Assembly (NCBI GenBank): GCA_012103475.1
Contig: WLWS01000007.1
Coordinates: 32,821 to 96,820 of the forward strand
Direction: 5' to 3'
Source: Gammaproteobacteria bacterium
GTDB taxonomy: Bacteria > Pseudomonadota > Gammaproteobacteria > Eutrophobiales > Eutrophobiaceae
Length of the DNA: 64,000 nucleotides
Shown here: positions 35,913 to 46,245 of the stretch, piece after piece
Position numbering within the stretch: the first letter of the stretch is position 1
Layout of the letters: every line of letters begins with the position of its first letter
Position numbers and translations under genes: made by a program
Notes under the pieces: model-generated
The model's input: the letters and a program-made list of their open reading frames with translations, nothing else
Database searches by the model: none
What the model was told of the DNA's origin: nothing

Positions 35913-36815
35913 ATGGTTGACGTATCCGCTAAACAAAAAAAAGCTTATCTGTTGGCAATAAGCACAGTACTGCTCTGGTCTACTATTGCCAGTGCTTTCA
36001 AGTTGAGTCTGCGCTATCTTGATATCTGGCAATTGCTTTTTATCTCCACACTTACTGCCAGTCTTTGCCTGTTTGTCATCGTTCTCATACAAGGCAAGAT
36101 AAAATTACTTGCCTTGCTGAAGACTCAGCAATATCTGCGACTGCTCGGCTTTGGCCTGCTCAATCCTTTTTGTTATTACCTGATTTTGTTCAAAGCCTAC
36201 GAACTGCTTCCGGCCCAGGTCGCTCAGGCACTGAATTACACCTGGGCGATTACACTGATGCTGCTATCCATTCCGATACTCAAGCACAAAATAAGCCGTT
36301 TTGATTTACTCGCTACGCTCATTTGTTACTCTGGCGTTATCGTGATCTGTTTTGGCGGTAATCAATTTCCTTCTGGCGATCTCAGTATTCCCGGAATAGC
36401 ACTGGCGCTTGCAAGTACATTGATCTGGGCTATCTACTGGTTATTTAAAGCACGGGACGATATCGACCCTGTGCTAGGTCTGTTTGTCAGTTTCTGTTTC
36501 AGCCTGCCCTTCGTCAGTATCGCCTGTTTACTGCTCTCAGACATACAAATTCACAATACTGCTGGTGTTATTGGTGGGGTTTATATCGGTCTGTTTGAGA
36601 TGGGTATTACCTATGTGATGTGGTTGCTGGCTTTGAAGGACACAAGTTCAGCGGCAAAGATCAGTACCTTGATTTTTCTCTCACCGATTCTGTCCTTGTT
36701 CATTATTAACCAGCTTCTCGATGAGGCTATCGCCACTACTACTATCATTGGCCTTTGCTTAATCATTACAGGTCTATTGGTGCAAAGAAAAAAAACCGGA
36801 ACCGAAACAGCGTAA
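35913..36815 (+). CDS. DMT-superfamily (EamA) transporter
   Basis: About 300 residues from the ATG at 35913, ten hydrophobic segments in two EamA halves (e.g. LLAISTVLLWSTIASAFKLS near the start and GLCLIITGLLVQ at the end). EamA proteins export or import amino acids and other metabolites. Same strand as hyuAB locus B, so its cargo may be the ring substrate or its product. It converges with the lrp gene at 36824. Confidence 0.82.
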   Translation: MVDVSAKQKKAYLLAISTVLLWSTIASAFKLSLRYLDIWQLLFISTLTASLCLFVIVLIQGKIKLLALLKTQQYLRLLGFGLLNPFCYYLILFKAYELLPAQVAQALNYTWAITLMLLSIPILKHKISRFDLLATLICYSGVIVICFGGNQFPSGDLSIPGIALALASTLIWAIYWLFKARDDIDPVLGLFVSFCFSLPFVSIACLLLSDIQIHNTAGVIGGVYIGLFEMGITYVMWLLALKDTSSAAKISTLIFLSPILSLFIINQLLDEAIATTTIIGLCLIITGLLVQRKKTGTETA

Positions 36816-36823
36816 ACATAGAA

Positions 36824-37297
36824 CTAAATTTTAATAGTACGTCCGGTTTTTACCTGCTCCATCACCACGTAGGTGTGAGTTTGTGAGATACCGCTGATTG
36901 CAGCAATTTTTTCACCCAGTATGCGGCGATAATCTTCCATATCTCTGCAACGTACTTTCAAAAGGTAATCAAAACCTCCGGCGACCATATGGCAGTCTTC
37001 AATTTCATCGATGTCCTGAATAGACGTTTTAAACTTCTCGAAAATATCTGGCGTCGTGCGGTTCAGTGTGATCTCAACATAGGCGAGTAAACCGAGCCCC
37101 AGTTTCAACGCATCCAGTTCAGCAGAATAGCCACTGATAAAACCTTCCTTCTCCAGTTTCTTCACACGCACCAGGCAGGGAGCCGGACTCAGGTTTACGC
37201 TCTGTGACAGTTCAACATTCGACATGCGGCCATTACCTTGCAGCTGGCGAAGTATGTTTAAGTCAGTACGATCAAGGTGATTTCTTTCAGATTTCAT
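36824..37297 (-). CDS. Lrp/AsnC-family regulator beside putA
   Basis: 157 residues: HTH (LDRTDLNILRQLQGNGRMSN, VNLSPAPCLVRVKKLEKEG) then RAM domain (EDCHMVAGGFDYLLKVRCRD). It is divergent from putA. That PutA copy lacks a ribbon-helix-helix DNA-binding domain and cannot repress its own gene, so a local proline-responsive Lrp (PutR-like) is the expected regulator. Confidence 0.9.
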   Translation of the reverse strand: MKSERNHLDRTDLNILRQLQGNGRMSNVELSQSVNLSPAPCLVRVKKLEKEGFISGYSAELDALKLGLGLLAYVEITLNRTTPDIFEKFKTSIQDIDEIEDCHMVAGGFDYLLKVRCRDMEDYRRILGEKIAAISGISQTHTYVVMEQVKTGRTIKI

Positions 37298-37447
37298 ACA
37301 GAATTATATTTTGTTTAAACTTAATTATAAGAATTATATATTAGATAAAAGAGAATTTTAAAATATTATTGCGAAGTTTTATAAGCTTAATACAGAATTT
37401 AATTTATGAGTTAACCTGCTTGTCCTCAACCAGATAAGCAGAGTGAC
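37298..37447. promoter_or_regulatory. Divergent lrp-putA promoter region
   Basis: 150 bases, very AT-rich, with the related boxes AGAATTATATTTTGT (about 37301-37315) and AAGAATTATATATTAGA (about 37331-37347). The repeated AGAATTATAT core could be Lrp-dimer sites. No confident -35/-10 pair. Confidence 0.4.
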
Positions 37448-40400
37448 ATGGCCAGAACCCATAGAAAACAGCCGCCCAATGAAAGCGACGAGCTATTTGC
37501 AGAAATCAACTCCCTGTATCTCTGTGATGAGAGCAAATTGATTCGTGAGCTGGCACAACAGGCCCAGCAGTCTGCGCTTGAGAGCACTAAGGTACAGCAG
37601 CTGGCACAAAAACTGGCTGCAGAATTTCGCCAGCAGCAGGGACAGGCGCAGGGCCTGAAAGCCTTTTTGCAACATTACGATCTTTCATCCAACGAAGGCA
37701 TTGTTCTCATGTGTATCGCTGAGGCTCTATTACGCATACCCGACGCCAGCACCATGGACGCATTGATTGCGGACAAGCTGTCGTCAGCTGACTGGCGAAA
37801 ACATCTGGGTGAAACAGACTCCCTGTTTGTAAACGCCTCGACCTGGGCCTTAATGCTTGGTGCCAATACCCTGCGACCAGAAAAAGCAGCGATCAACAAC
37901 CCCACGCAATATGTGAAAAAACTGTTTGCGCGAATGGAAGAACCCGTGGTGCGGGCAGCGATGAAAAGAGCAATGCGCATCATGGCCTGGCAGTTTGTCA
38001 TGGGACGAAATATTGACGAGGCGATTTCACGCGCTCAAAACTCCACAAATCGGATTTATCGTTATTCTTTTGACATGCTTGGTGAGGCGGCTCTGACCGG
38101 GCGAGACGCAAACGCTTATCAACATGCCTATGCTGAGGCTATCGAAAGCATCGGCAGCTCCAGCTGTCAAAAACAGGCAATAGAGCATAAACCCGGAATC
38201 TCAATAAAATTATCAGCACTCTTTCCGCGCTATGAAATTTCACAAAGCGCCCGCGCAATAAATGAACTCAGCCAGCGTCTGTTAAAGCTCGCGAAAATGG
38301 CCAGAGATCACAACATTAATCTGACCGTAGATGCAGAGGAAAGTGAACGTCTGGAGATGTCCTTGAAAATTTTTGCCCGCGTGTTCAATGATAGACAACT
38401 CGGGAGCTGGAATGGCCTTGGACTTGCAGTACAGGCCTATCAGAAACGTGCGCTCCCCGTGCTTCGCTGGCTACAACAACTGGCAGTCGATGCCAACAAA
38501 ACCCTGCACGTGCGTCTGGTCAAAGGTGCGTACTGGGACAGCGAGATAAAGCTGGCTCAGGAAAATGGACTCACCGATTATCCAGTATTTACACGTAAGA
38601 ATAATACCGATGTGTCGTATCTGGCCTGTGCACGTTTCCTGCTTGAACATTGTTCGGCAATTTACCCGCAGTTTGCCACTCACAACGCACACACTATTGC
38701 CTACGTTTATCAACATCGCGGCAACAGAAAATTCGAATATCAACGTTTGCACGGTATGGGCGAAGAGTTATACAACAATGTTATCGACAAAAATAATATG
38801 AATATTCCCTGCCGGGTCTATGCCCCAGTGGGCCGGCACGAAGACTTATTGCCCTATCTAGTAAGGCGATTACTCGAAAACGGTGCGAACACCTCATTCA
38901 TTAATCAGATGTCTCAAAAACAACAGAAGCTTGAAGAGTTGATTAAAGATCCACTGGACAGTATTCAGAACGGTGAAGCTTTCCTGAAGAACCAAAGCAT
39001 TCCACTACCGAGCGAGCTGTTTGGTAAACGCCGGCGCAACTCAAACGGACTGAATTTTGCCGACGCCGCGGAACTGGAGCCTCTCTTCCAGGAAATTGAA
39101 ACCGTGGCTAAACAAAACTGGAAAGCAGCTCCAATCATCAATAGTGAAGTCAGGAAGGGAGCTGTATGTGCAATTGAAAACCCGGCTACAGCAGAAAAAA
39201 TCGGGGAGCTTAACGAAGTAAGTCAGAAAGATATTAGTAAGGCTCTGGACTTAGCCAGTGCGGCTTACGACAGCTGGAATGCTTTGCCAGTCAAAAAAAG
39301 AGCCACAATTCTTGAAAATACCGCTGATCTATTTGAACAGAAACGTAATGCTCTGATTTCTCTGTGCATTTATGAAGCTGGAAAAACCATCGTCGACGCT
39401 CATGATGAGGTCCGAGAAGCAATCGATTTTCTACGCTACTACGCCGCACAGGCTCGACAGAAACTGGCAAAGCCTGTGTCACTTCCCGGCCCCACGGGCG
39501 AGTCAAATCATCTGCATTACAGGGGACGTGGCGTCATGCTTTGTATTAGCCCATGGAATTTCCCGCTAGCCATCTTCAGCGGGCAGATTGCAGCGGCATT
39601 GGTTACCGGCAATACCGTGCTGGCAAAACCGGCTGAACAAACTTCTATTGTTGCCAGCTACGCTGTGGGCTTGTTTCTGAACGCCGGCTTACCAGCCGGG
39701 GTCTTACAGTTTCTACCTGGCGACGGTGCAAGAATCGGTACGGCATTGTTAGCCGATGAACGCATTGCCGGAGTCGCCTTCACCGGCTCGACACAAACTG
39801 CCCGTCATATCAACCAAACTTTAGCTGCTCGAAACGGAGCCATCGCCACGTTGATCGCCGAAACTGGAGGACAGAATGCAATGCTGGTGGATAGTTCTGC
39901 ACTCGCTGAACAAGTGGTGCTCGACGTGGTCAGCTCCAGTTTCCATAGCGCCGGCCAACGCTGCTCTGCTTTAAGAGTGTTATATCTACAGGAGGAGATA
40001 GCTGATGAAGTATTGGGCTTGTTATCCGGACACATGGACGAACTGGTGATCGGTGACCCGGCCGAACTTGCCAGCGATGTCGGTCCATTGATTGATGCGG
40101 AATCTCGCCAGAGCCTGTTATCTCATCTGCGAAAAATCTCCTTAAGTGAAAAAGTAATCAAGCAATGCGAGATTGATGCGGCCTTGAAATCTGGCTACTA
40201 CCTGCCGCCAACGGTGATTGAAATAAAACATATTGATCAACTTCGTGAAGAACACTTTGGTCCGATATTGCATGTGATTCGTTTTCAGTCGACAAACTTG
40301 TATCGAATACTGGACGACATCAACAACTGTGGCTTCGGGCTTACCTTTGGTATCCATAGTCGAATTGAAAAGCGTGCCGCTGCCATTCGTGACTATCTCA

Positions 40401-40597
40401 AAGTTGGTAATGTCTATGTTAATCGCAGCATGACCGGGGCCGTTGTAGGTGTACAACCTTTTGGTGGTCGCGGATTATCCGGCACCGGCCCGAAGGCAGG
40501 TGGGCCCAATTACCTGCAAAGCTTTCTAAGTGAACAAACCTATACCGTCAATACCGCCGCAATTGGTGGCAATGCATCCTTACTGGCAATTGGTTAG
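37448..40597 (+). CDS. putA: Bifunctional proline dehydrogenase / P5C dehydrogenase PutA
   Basis: 1049 residues catalysing proline to glutamate. An N-terminal alpha domain precedes the FAD-dependent PRODH barrel (about 170-480, with ISIKLSALFPRYE, TVDAEESERLEMS, VRLVKGAYWD and AVGRHEDLLPYLVRRLLENG). The ALDH domain (about 570-1040) has ENPATAEKIG, the NAD-site SPWNFPLAIFSGQIAAAL, GSTQTARHIN, LIAETGGQNAMLVD and the catalytic Cys in SAGQRCSALRVLYLQ. There is no N-terminal RHH, so it is the short, non-autoregulating type. A threonine aldolase gene follows after 36 bases. Confidence 0.96.
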   Translation: MARTHRKQPPNESDELFAEINSLYLCDESKLIRELAQQAQQSALESTKVQQLAQKLAAEFRQQQGQAQGLKAFLQHYDLSSNEGIVLMCIAEALLRIPDASTMDALIADKLSSADWRKHLGETDSLFVNASTWALMLGANTLRPEKAAINNPTQYVKKLFARMEEPVVRAAMKRAMRIMAWQFVMGRNIDEAISRAQNSTNRIYRYSFDMLGEAALTGRDANAYQHAYAEAIESIGSSSCQKQAIEHKPGISIKLSALFPRYEISQSARAINELSQRLLKLAKMARDHNINLTVDAEESERLEMSLKIFARVFNDRQLGSWNGLGLAVQAYQKRALPVLRWLQQLAVDANKTLHVRLVKGAYWDSEIKLAQENGLTDYPVFTRKNNTDVSYLACARFLLEHCSAIYPQFATHNAHTIAYVYQHRGNRKFEYQRLHGMGEELYNNVIDKNNMNIPCRVYAPVGRHEDLLPYLVRRLLENGANTSFINQMSQKQQKLEELIKDPLDSIQNGEAFLKNQSIPLPSELFGKRRRNSNGLNFADAAELEPLFQEIETVAKQNWKAAPIINSEVRKGAVCAIENPATAEKIGELNEVSQKDISKALDLASAAYDSWNALPVKKRATILENTADLFEQKRNALISLCIYEAGKTIVDAHDEVREAIDFLRYYAAQARQKLAKPVSLPGPTGESNHLHYRGRGVMLCISPWNFPLAIFSGQIAAALVTGNTVLAKPAEQTSIVASYAVGLFLNAGLPAGVLQFLPGDGARIGTALLADERIAGVAFTGSTQTARHINQTLAARNGAIATLIAETGGQNAMLVDSSALAEQVVLDVVSSSFHSAGQRCSALRVLYLQEEIADEVLGLLSGHMDELVIGDPAELASDVGPLIDAESRQSLLSHLRKISLSEKVIKQCEIDAALKSGYYLPPTVIEIKHIDQLREEHFGPILHVIRFQSTNLYRILDDINNCGFGLTFGIHSRIEKRAAAIRDYLKVGNVYVNRSMTGAVVGVQPFGGRGLSGTGPKAGGPNYLQSFLSEQTYTVNTAAIGGNASLLAIG

Positions 40598-40633
40598 AAT
40601 GGAAAATACTCTCACAGTTGTAAAGAAAAAATA

Positions 40634-41665
40634 ATGGAAAAGAAATATCATTTCGCCAGTGACAATACCGCCGGTGTTGCGCCAGAGGCATGGACAGCAC
40701 TGGAGCATGCTAATGATGGCTATTCACCGGGCTACGGCGAAGATGACTGGACCGCTCGTGCTTCCGATCTAATCCGTGAGTTGTTTGAAACCGATTGTGA
40801 GGTATTTTTCACTTTTAACGGTACTGCCGCCAATTCACTAGCCCTTGCGACTTTGTGCCAGTCTTATCACAGTATCATCTGCCACGAGATGGCACATGTA
40901 GAAACTGACGAATGTGGTGCACCGGAGTTTTATTCAAACGGTACCAAAGTCTTACTCGCCGGCGGCGCTAATGGAAAGCTGAATCCGGATGAGGTCGAAG
41001 AAATCGCTCAGAGACGAAGTGATGTACACTTCCCAAAACCAAAAGTGATTTCCCTTACCCAGCCGACCGAAATGGGGACGGTGTATCAGCCTGATGATCT
41101 TCAGAAAATAAGCGCAATTGCGAAAAAACTGTCTCTTCGCCTGCATATGGATGGGGCCCGGTTTTTTAATGCCCTGGCTTCTTTGAACGTCAGCGCAAAA
41201 GAAATTACCTGGCAAAGCGGCGTCGATGTACTTTGTCTCGGTGGTACCAAACTAGGTATGCCTGTTGGTGATGCAGTAGTCTTTTTTAATAAGGAACTGG
41301 CCTACGAATTTGAATATCGCTGCAAACAGGCAGGTCAGCTGGCTTCGAAAATGCGCTTCCTGTCCGCACCCTGGGTTGGAATGCTGGAAAATGACGCCTG
41401 CCTCAAGCATGCAAGACACGCCAATGACTGCGCGCAAAAACTGGCTTCGAAGCTGGATGAATTCGAGGAAATTAAACTGATCACCCCGGTCGAAGTTAAT
41501 GGCGTTTTTGCACAATTCCCGGATCACTTACACGCGTCGCTGAAAGACAAGGGTTGGCGTTATTATAATTTTATTGCTAAAGGTGGTGCCCGGCTAATGT
41601 GCTCCTGGGCAACAACAGAGCAGGACATCGACGATTTAATCAGGGATATTCGTGCTTCACTCTAG
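40634..41665 (+). CDS. Low-specificity threonine aldolase
   Basis: 343 residues, PLP fold-type I. FASDNTAGVAPEAWTAL opens it; GGANGKLNPDEVEEI, then HMDGARFFNALASL, and the PLP Lys in CLGGTKLGMPVGDAVVFF. It cleaves L-threonine/allo-threonine to glycine and acetaldehyde. Stereospecificity cannot be read. It probably shares the putA transcript, and it abuts the convergent lrp gene. Confidence 0.88.
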   Translation: MEKKYHFASDNTAGVAPEAWTALEHANDGYSPGYGEDDWTARASDLIRELFETDCEVFFTFNGTAANSLALATLCQSYHSIICHEMAHVETDECGAPEFYSNGTKVLLAGGANGKLNPDEVEEIAQRRSDVHFPKPKVISLTQPTEMGTVYQPDDLQKISAIAKKLSLRLHMDGARFFNALASLNVSAKEITWQSGVDVLCLGGTKLGMPVGDAVVFFNKELAYEFEYRCKQAGQLASKMRFLSAPWVGMLENDACLKHARHANDCAQKLASKLDEFEEIKLITPVEVNGVFAQFPDHLHASLKDKGWRYYNFIAKGGARLMCSWATTEQDIDDLIRDIRASL

Positions 41666-42142
41666 TTAAAGTTGAGTCAACAATGGCAATTCTGTGGTGT
41701 TCTTAATTTCAGTAATCGCGATAGTTGAATGCATTTCGCGAATGGTCGGCAGAGTCATCAGTTTATCTCTTATAAAAGACTCATAGTGCTGGATATCTCT
41801 GGTGACAATTTTTAGCAGATAATCCATCTGTCCCGTGACCGTGTAACATTCCAGCACTTCCGGAAACTTTTCGATCTCTACCTCAAAGGCACTCAGGTCC
41901 TGCCGGCCATGTGCGCTCAGACTGATATTAACGAAGACAATCACTTCCATACCCAAACGGGCATGATCAAGAACCGCCACCCTTTTTCGAATCAGACCCG
42001 CCTCCTCGAGACGACTGATTCGTCGCCAGCAGGGCGATTGCGACAGGCCAACTTGCTCAGCGATATCCGCCGTACTGAGGGCGGCATTTTCCTGCAATAA
42101 CTGCAAAATCCTAATGTCTGTCTGAGTTAATTCTGCTTGCAT
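41666..42142 (-). CDS. Lrp/AsnC-family regulator beside the IOR gene
   Basis: 158 residues, HTH (LTQTDIRILQLLQENAALST, VGLSQSPCWRRISRLEEAGL) plus RAM domain (ECYTVTGQMDYLLKIVTRD). Divergent from the indolepyruvate oxidoreductase gene across 132 bases. It is likely an activator responding to aromatic or branched-chain amino acids; the effector is inferred. Confidence 0.9.
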   Translation of the reverse strand: MQAELTQTDIRILQLLQENAALSTADIAEQVGLSQSPCWRRISRLEEAGLIRKRVAVLDHARLGMEVIVFVNISLSAHGRQDLSAFEVEIEKFPEVLECYTVTGQMDYLLKIVTRDIQHYESFIRDKLMTLPTIREMHSTIAITEIKNTTELPLLTQL

Positions 42143-42158
42143 AAATATTCCTATTTCT

Positions 42159-42171
42159 CTACTTATAGTAG
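42159..42171. promoter_or_regulatory. Inverted repeat CTACT-N3-AGTAG, possible Lrp site
   Basis: A perfect 5-bp inverted repeat with a 3-base AT centre, 17 bases from the Lrp start codon within the divergent spacer. Lrp sites are often 15-bp imperfect palindromes with AT centres. Weak but well placed. Confidence 0.35.
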
Positions 42172-42274
42172 ATTAATAATACATTTTTTCTGTCATATAG
42201 TGGCTAAAAAAATAATTTTTCCCGCCCAAATATACTAATATTTCGCGAAATCCCGCTCAGACCGAGGAAGTCGA

Positions 42275-45200
42275 ATGGCTCTCGCACAAGTATCTCTTGA
42301 TGATAAATACGCCCTGGACGCCACGCGCGCCTACCTCACCGGCATCGAAGCACTGGTAAGACTACCCATCCTGCAACATCAGCGTGATAGAGAAGCCGGT
42401 CTGAATACTGCCGGCTTTATCTCCGGCTATCGTGGCTCACCACTCGGTGGAGTTGATCAGGCGATGTGGAAAGCCGGCACCTGGCTGGACAAGCACAACA
42501 TCCATTTTCAGCCAGGAATCAATGAAGATCTGGCGGCGACCGCAGTCTGGGGTAGCCAGCAGGTGAATGTTTTTCCCGGTGCTAAATACGATGGCGTATT
42601 TGGAATGTGGTACGGCAAAGGCCCGGGGGTTGACCGCAGCATGGATGTGATGCGCCACGCCAATGCCTTTGGCACAAGCAAGTATGGTGGCGTGCTGGCC
42701 GTAGCTAGCGATGATCATGCCTGTAAGTCTTCCACCCTTCCGCATCAAACTGAACATATGTTTATCGGTGCTTCAATGCCGGTATTGAGTCCGGCTAATG
42801 TTCAGGAAGTTCTCGACCTTGGAATCTTCGGCTGGGAATTATCACGCTATAGCGGCTGCTGGGTATCACTGAAAGCCATCACTGAAAACATGGACTCGGC
42901 AATCTCGGCAGAGATTGATCCACATCGCGTCAATATTGTCATACCGGAAAACTTTCAGTTACCTGAAGATGGCCTGCATGCGAGGTGGCCCGACAACCCG
43001 CTTGAGCAGGAACGTCGTCTGAATAAATTCAAAATCTATGCTGCGCGAAATTTTGCCTATGCCAACAAACTGAATCAGGTAAAAATCGATAGCCCCGAGC
43101 CCCGACTTGGCATTATCACTACCGGCAAGTCCTATCTGGATGTACGTCAGGCCCTCGACGATCTGGGAATCGATGAACGCGAGGCGGCCAGAATAGGTTT
43201 ACGTGTTTTCAAACTTGGCATGAGCTGGCCGCTTGAGCCAATCGCTACCCACGAGTTTGCCTCTGGCCTTGAAGAAATTCTGGTCGTCGAGGAAAAGCGT
43301 AGTATTGTTGAAGATCAGCTGACCGGGCAACTTTACAACTGGCCGGTAGACGACCGACCAAGGGTAATCGGTGAGTTTGACGAACATGGAAACGATTTGT
43401 TACCGAATCTCGGTGAACTGACCCCGGCAATGATTGCCCGCGCTATCTGTTCCAGAATCCGAAAGTTCTATACCAGCAAAACTATTGAAGAACGTCTGGC
43501 ATTTTTGCAAGCCAAAGAGCAGCGTCTGGAAGAACCACGCAAGGTACTCACCCGGCAACCGCATTTTTGCTCAGGCTGCCCACACAACACCTCAACAAAA
43601 GTGCCAGAAGGCAGTGTCGCCTTTGCCGGCATCGGCTGTCACTACATGGCTCAATGGATGGACAGCAGTACTTTCACTTTTACCCAGATGGGTGGTGAAG
43701 GGGCGACATGGATAGGTCAGGCACCGTTTACCTACACAAAACATGTATTTCAAAACCTGGGCGACGGTACCTACTTTCATTCCGGTATTCTGGCCATTCG
43801 CGCTGCTATCGCTTCCGGCGTAAACATTACCTACAAGATTCTCTATAACGATGCCGTCGCCATGACCGGTGGTCAGGCAATCGACGGTTCGCTCAGTGTC
43901 GAACAAATCGTCTACCAGTTGCGTGGCGAAGGTATAAAACGTATCGCTATCGTCTCAGATCAGTCTGATAAATATCCGGCCTCCTTTCCCCGCTTCGAAG
44001 GTCTGAGTTTCGATGATCGTAAACAACTGGACAATGTGCAGAAAGAATTGAGAGAGCTGGATGGCACCACCATCATTATTTACGATCAGACCTGCGCCGC
44101 CGAAAAACGCAGGAGACGTAAGAAGAAACTGATGCCGGATCCTGCCAGACGGGTATTCATCAATGAAGAAGTCTGCGAAGGCTGTGGTGATTGCAGAGTC
44201 AAATCTAACTGCCTGTCGATACTGCCAAAGGAAACTGAATTAGGCCGCAAGAGAGAGATTGACCAAAGTGCCTGTAATAAGGATTTCAGCTGTCTGGATG
44301 GCTTTTGCCCCAGCTTCGTCTCGGTAATCGGGGAAAAACTACGGAAAAATCAATTGGCAAAAGAAAGCACTGATTTTATGCCTCTTCCTGACCCAGAACT
44401 ACCAGAGCTCTCGCAGCCATGGAACGTCTTGATAGGCGGCGTCGGTGGAACCGGTGTCCTGACCGTCAGCTCAGTACTGGCTATGGCTGCGCATATCGAA
44501 GGTAAGGGTTGTGCCACACTAAATCAAACCGGACTTGCTCAGAAATTCGGCTCCGTTATCAGTCACGTTCGAATTGGTACAAAGCAGGATGATATTCACG
44601 CGGTTCGAATTGCAGCGGGTGATGCTGATCTCCTGCTTGGCTGTGATCTGGTCGTGTCGGCCTCAGATGAGGCGCTGGCGAAGCTCCATGTCCAACGATC
44701 AAATTCAATCGTCAATGACAACTTCTCGCCGACTGCCGAATTTCTGAGTAATCCCGATGCTGTTTTCCCCGCTGCCGAAATGAAGCGCAGCATCGAAGTG
44801 GAAACCGGTGCCCCGCAGAAAACACATTTCGTACGCGCAACGGATATTGCCACGGCGCTAATGGGCGACTCCATCGCTGCCAATTTGTTTCTCCTCGGTT
44901 TTGCCTGGCAGTCAGGTCTGATTCCGGTATCCACAGAAGCCATTGATGAGGCAATAATACTGAATAATGTCGCGATCAGTTTCAACCAGCAGGCCTTCAT
45001 GTGGGGCCGTCGTACCGCCGTGAACCCGGGCCCGGTAATGGCTTTGGCAAAACTAAATGAAAGCGGTGATGAAAAAGTACCAGAAAATATTATTGAAGAC
45101 AGAACACATAGATTGCGCTCCTATCAGAATAACAGTTATGCCGATGACTACGCGGATTTCCTCAGGCAAATAGAACACTCTCTTTCTGAAAGAAAAACGA

Positions 45201-45757
45201 TTGATAAAAATGAGAAAGATCATTTGCTGACACAGATCGCAAAGAATCTATACAAGCTGATGGCGTATAAAGATGAATACGAAGTAGCCCGCCTATACAG
45301 CAATGGAAAATTCAGGAAGCAACTTGAACAGAAATTTGAAGGCAAGTACAGACTGCAGTTTCATCTTGCACCACCGGTGCTTGCGAGTACTAACAAGGAC
45401 AAAATTCCGCAGAAGCGTGAGTTTGGTCAATGGACCATGACATTGTTTCGCGCACTGGCAAAACTTAAGTTTCTACGTGGAACCCGATTTAATTTCTTTG
45501 GCTACAGCGATGAGAGACGTCTGGAAAAACAACTGCCACTTGATTATAAAAAGTCCCTTAGCTCTCTGGTAGAGCGACTCGATAAAGATAATTACGAACT
45601 GGCTCTGGAAATAGTTTGCTTACCTGAAATCATCCGTGGTTACGGACACGTTAAATTGGCGAATATTGAGAAAGCCGAAAGACAAAAACAAATACTACAC
45701 AGAAAATTTTTCGAAGCGAAAAAAAACCTGCCTCGAAAAATTGAACTGCTGCCCTGA
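42275..45757 (+). CDS. Fused indolepyruvate ferredoxin oxidoreductase
   Basis: 1160 residues. ThDP-dependent oxidative decarboxylation of aryl- or branched 2-oxoacids to acyl-CoA. The N-terminal pyrimidine-like domain has GFISGYRGSPLGGVDQAMW. The ThDP/pyrophosphate part contains FCSGCPHNTSTK, GIGCHYMA and TQMGGEGATWIG. The ferredoxin-like part (about 630-690) has CEGCGDCRVKSNC and CNKDFSCLDGFCP. The gamma domain has GVGGTGVLTVSSVLA, and a C-terminal helical extension (to 1160) is typical of the proteobacterial fused form. The divergent Lrp and the putA/ltaE neighbours place it in amino-acid catabolism. Confidence 0.93.
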   Translation: MALAQVSLDDKYALDATRAYLTGIEALVRLPILQHQRDREAGLNTAGFISGYRGSPLGGVDQAMWKAGTWLDKHNIHFQPGINEDLAATAVWGSQQVNVFPGAKYDGVFGMWYGKGPGVDRSMDVMRHANAFGTSKYGGVLAVASDDHACKSSTLPHQTEHMFIGASMPVLSPANVQEVLDLGIFGWELSRYSGCWVSLKAITENMDSAISAEIDPHRVNIVIPENFQLPEDGLHARWPDNPLEQERRLNKFKIYAARNFAYANKLNQVKIDSPEPRLGIITTGKSYLDVRQALDDLGIDEREAARIGLRVFKLGMSWPLEPIATHEFASGLEEILVVEEKRSIVEDQLTGQLYNWPVDDRPRVIGEFDEHGNDLLPNLGELTPAMIARAICSRIRKFYTSKTIEERLAFLQAKEQRLEEPRKVLTRQPHFCSGCPHNTSTKVPEGSVAFAGIGCHYMAQWMDSSTFTFTQMGGEGATWIGQAPFTYTKHVFQNLGDGTYFHSGILAIRAAIASGVNITYKILYNDAVAMTGGQAIDGSLSVEQIVYQLRGEGIKRIAIVSDQSDKYPASFPRFEGLSFDDRKQLDNVQKELRELDGTTIIIYDQTCAAEKRRRRKKKLMPDPARRVFINEEVCEGCGDCRVKSNCLSILPKETELGRKREIDQSACNKDFSCLDGFCPSFVSVIGEKLRKNQLAKESTDFMPLPDPELPELSQPWNVLIGGVGGTGVLTVSSVLAMAAHIEGKGCATLNQTGLAQKFGSVISHVRIGTKQDDIHAVRIAAGDADLLLGCDLVVSASDEALAKLHVQRSNSIVNDNFSPTAEFLSNPDAVFPAAEMKRSIEVETGAPQKTHFVRATDIATALMGDSIAANLFLLGFAWQSGLIPVSTEAIDEAIILNNVAISFNQQAFMWGRRTAVNPGPVMALAKLNESGDEKVPENIIEDRTHRLRSYQNNSYADDYADFLRQIEHSLSERKTIDKNEKDHLLTQIAKNLYKLMAYKDEYEVARLYSNGKFRKQLEQKFEGKYRLQFHLAPPVLASTNKDKIPQKREFGQWTMTLFRALAKLKFLRGTRFNFFGYSDERRLEKQLPLDYKKSLSSLVERLDKDNYELALEIVCLPEIIRGYGHVKLANIEKAERQKQILHRKFFEAKKNLPRKIELLP

Positions 45758-45777
45758 GTCAGAATTTCAAACAGCTC

Positions 45778-46245
45778 CTACCAGTCAAACTTCTCAGCTT
45801 TAGTTTTACTTTTTGGCAGCCAGGTTTCATGAACATGCAGCCATTTCAATCCGTTTGGCCCGGACTCATCATTAATTAAAATCGCCGTTGATATGCGGCC
45901 ATTATTCGCTGGCACCGTGTTCTTGGCATTTTTCTGCCATTCTTCATAATTGGCAACGAAGGTTTTACGGCCAATTTGTAATTTTCGGCTGAAGTTACGC
46001 AGGCTGATCTGAAATTTGGGATTGCTCCCGTGTGCTTTTTTCATCTCCGGCCAGAATTGGTCACCATAATAATTTTCACCATTCGGCAGAACAATATGGA
46101 AATCAATGTCCATTCTGGAAAGCAGGCGATTCTTGAACACCCGGTCACTGTTGTTGCAGTTGCCCCGGAACCAGTCTTCAAAAAAGATATGTAAATCGAT
46201 TATTTCCTTCGCAACGGCACCATCATAGTCCTGATCTGTATGCAT
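45778..46245 (-). CDS. NTF2-like (DUF4440/SnoaL-like) protein
   Basis: 155 residues, no signal peptide. A helical start (IDLHIFFEDWFRGN) followed by alternating beta strands ending in a long strand GPNGLKWLHVHETWLP suggests a cone-shaped NTF2 fold. Such proteins are small-molecule binding or isomerase folds. Convergent with the IOR gene, 21 bases apart. No specific function assigned. Confidence 0.6.
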   Translation of the reverse strand: MHTDQDYDGAVAKEIIDLHIFFEDWFRGNCNNSDRVFKNRLLSRMDIDFHIVLPNGENYYGDQFWPEMKKAHGSNPKFQISLRNFSRKLQIGRKTFVANYEEWQKNAKNTVPANNGRISTAILINDESGPNGLKWLHVHETWLPKSKTKAEKFDW

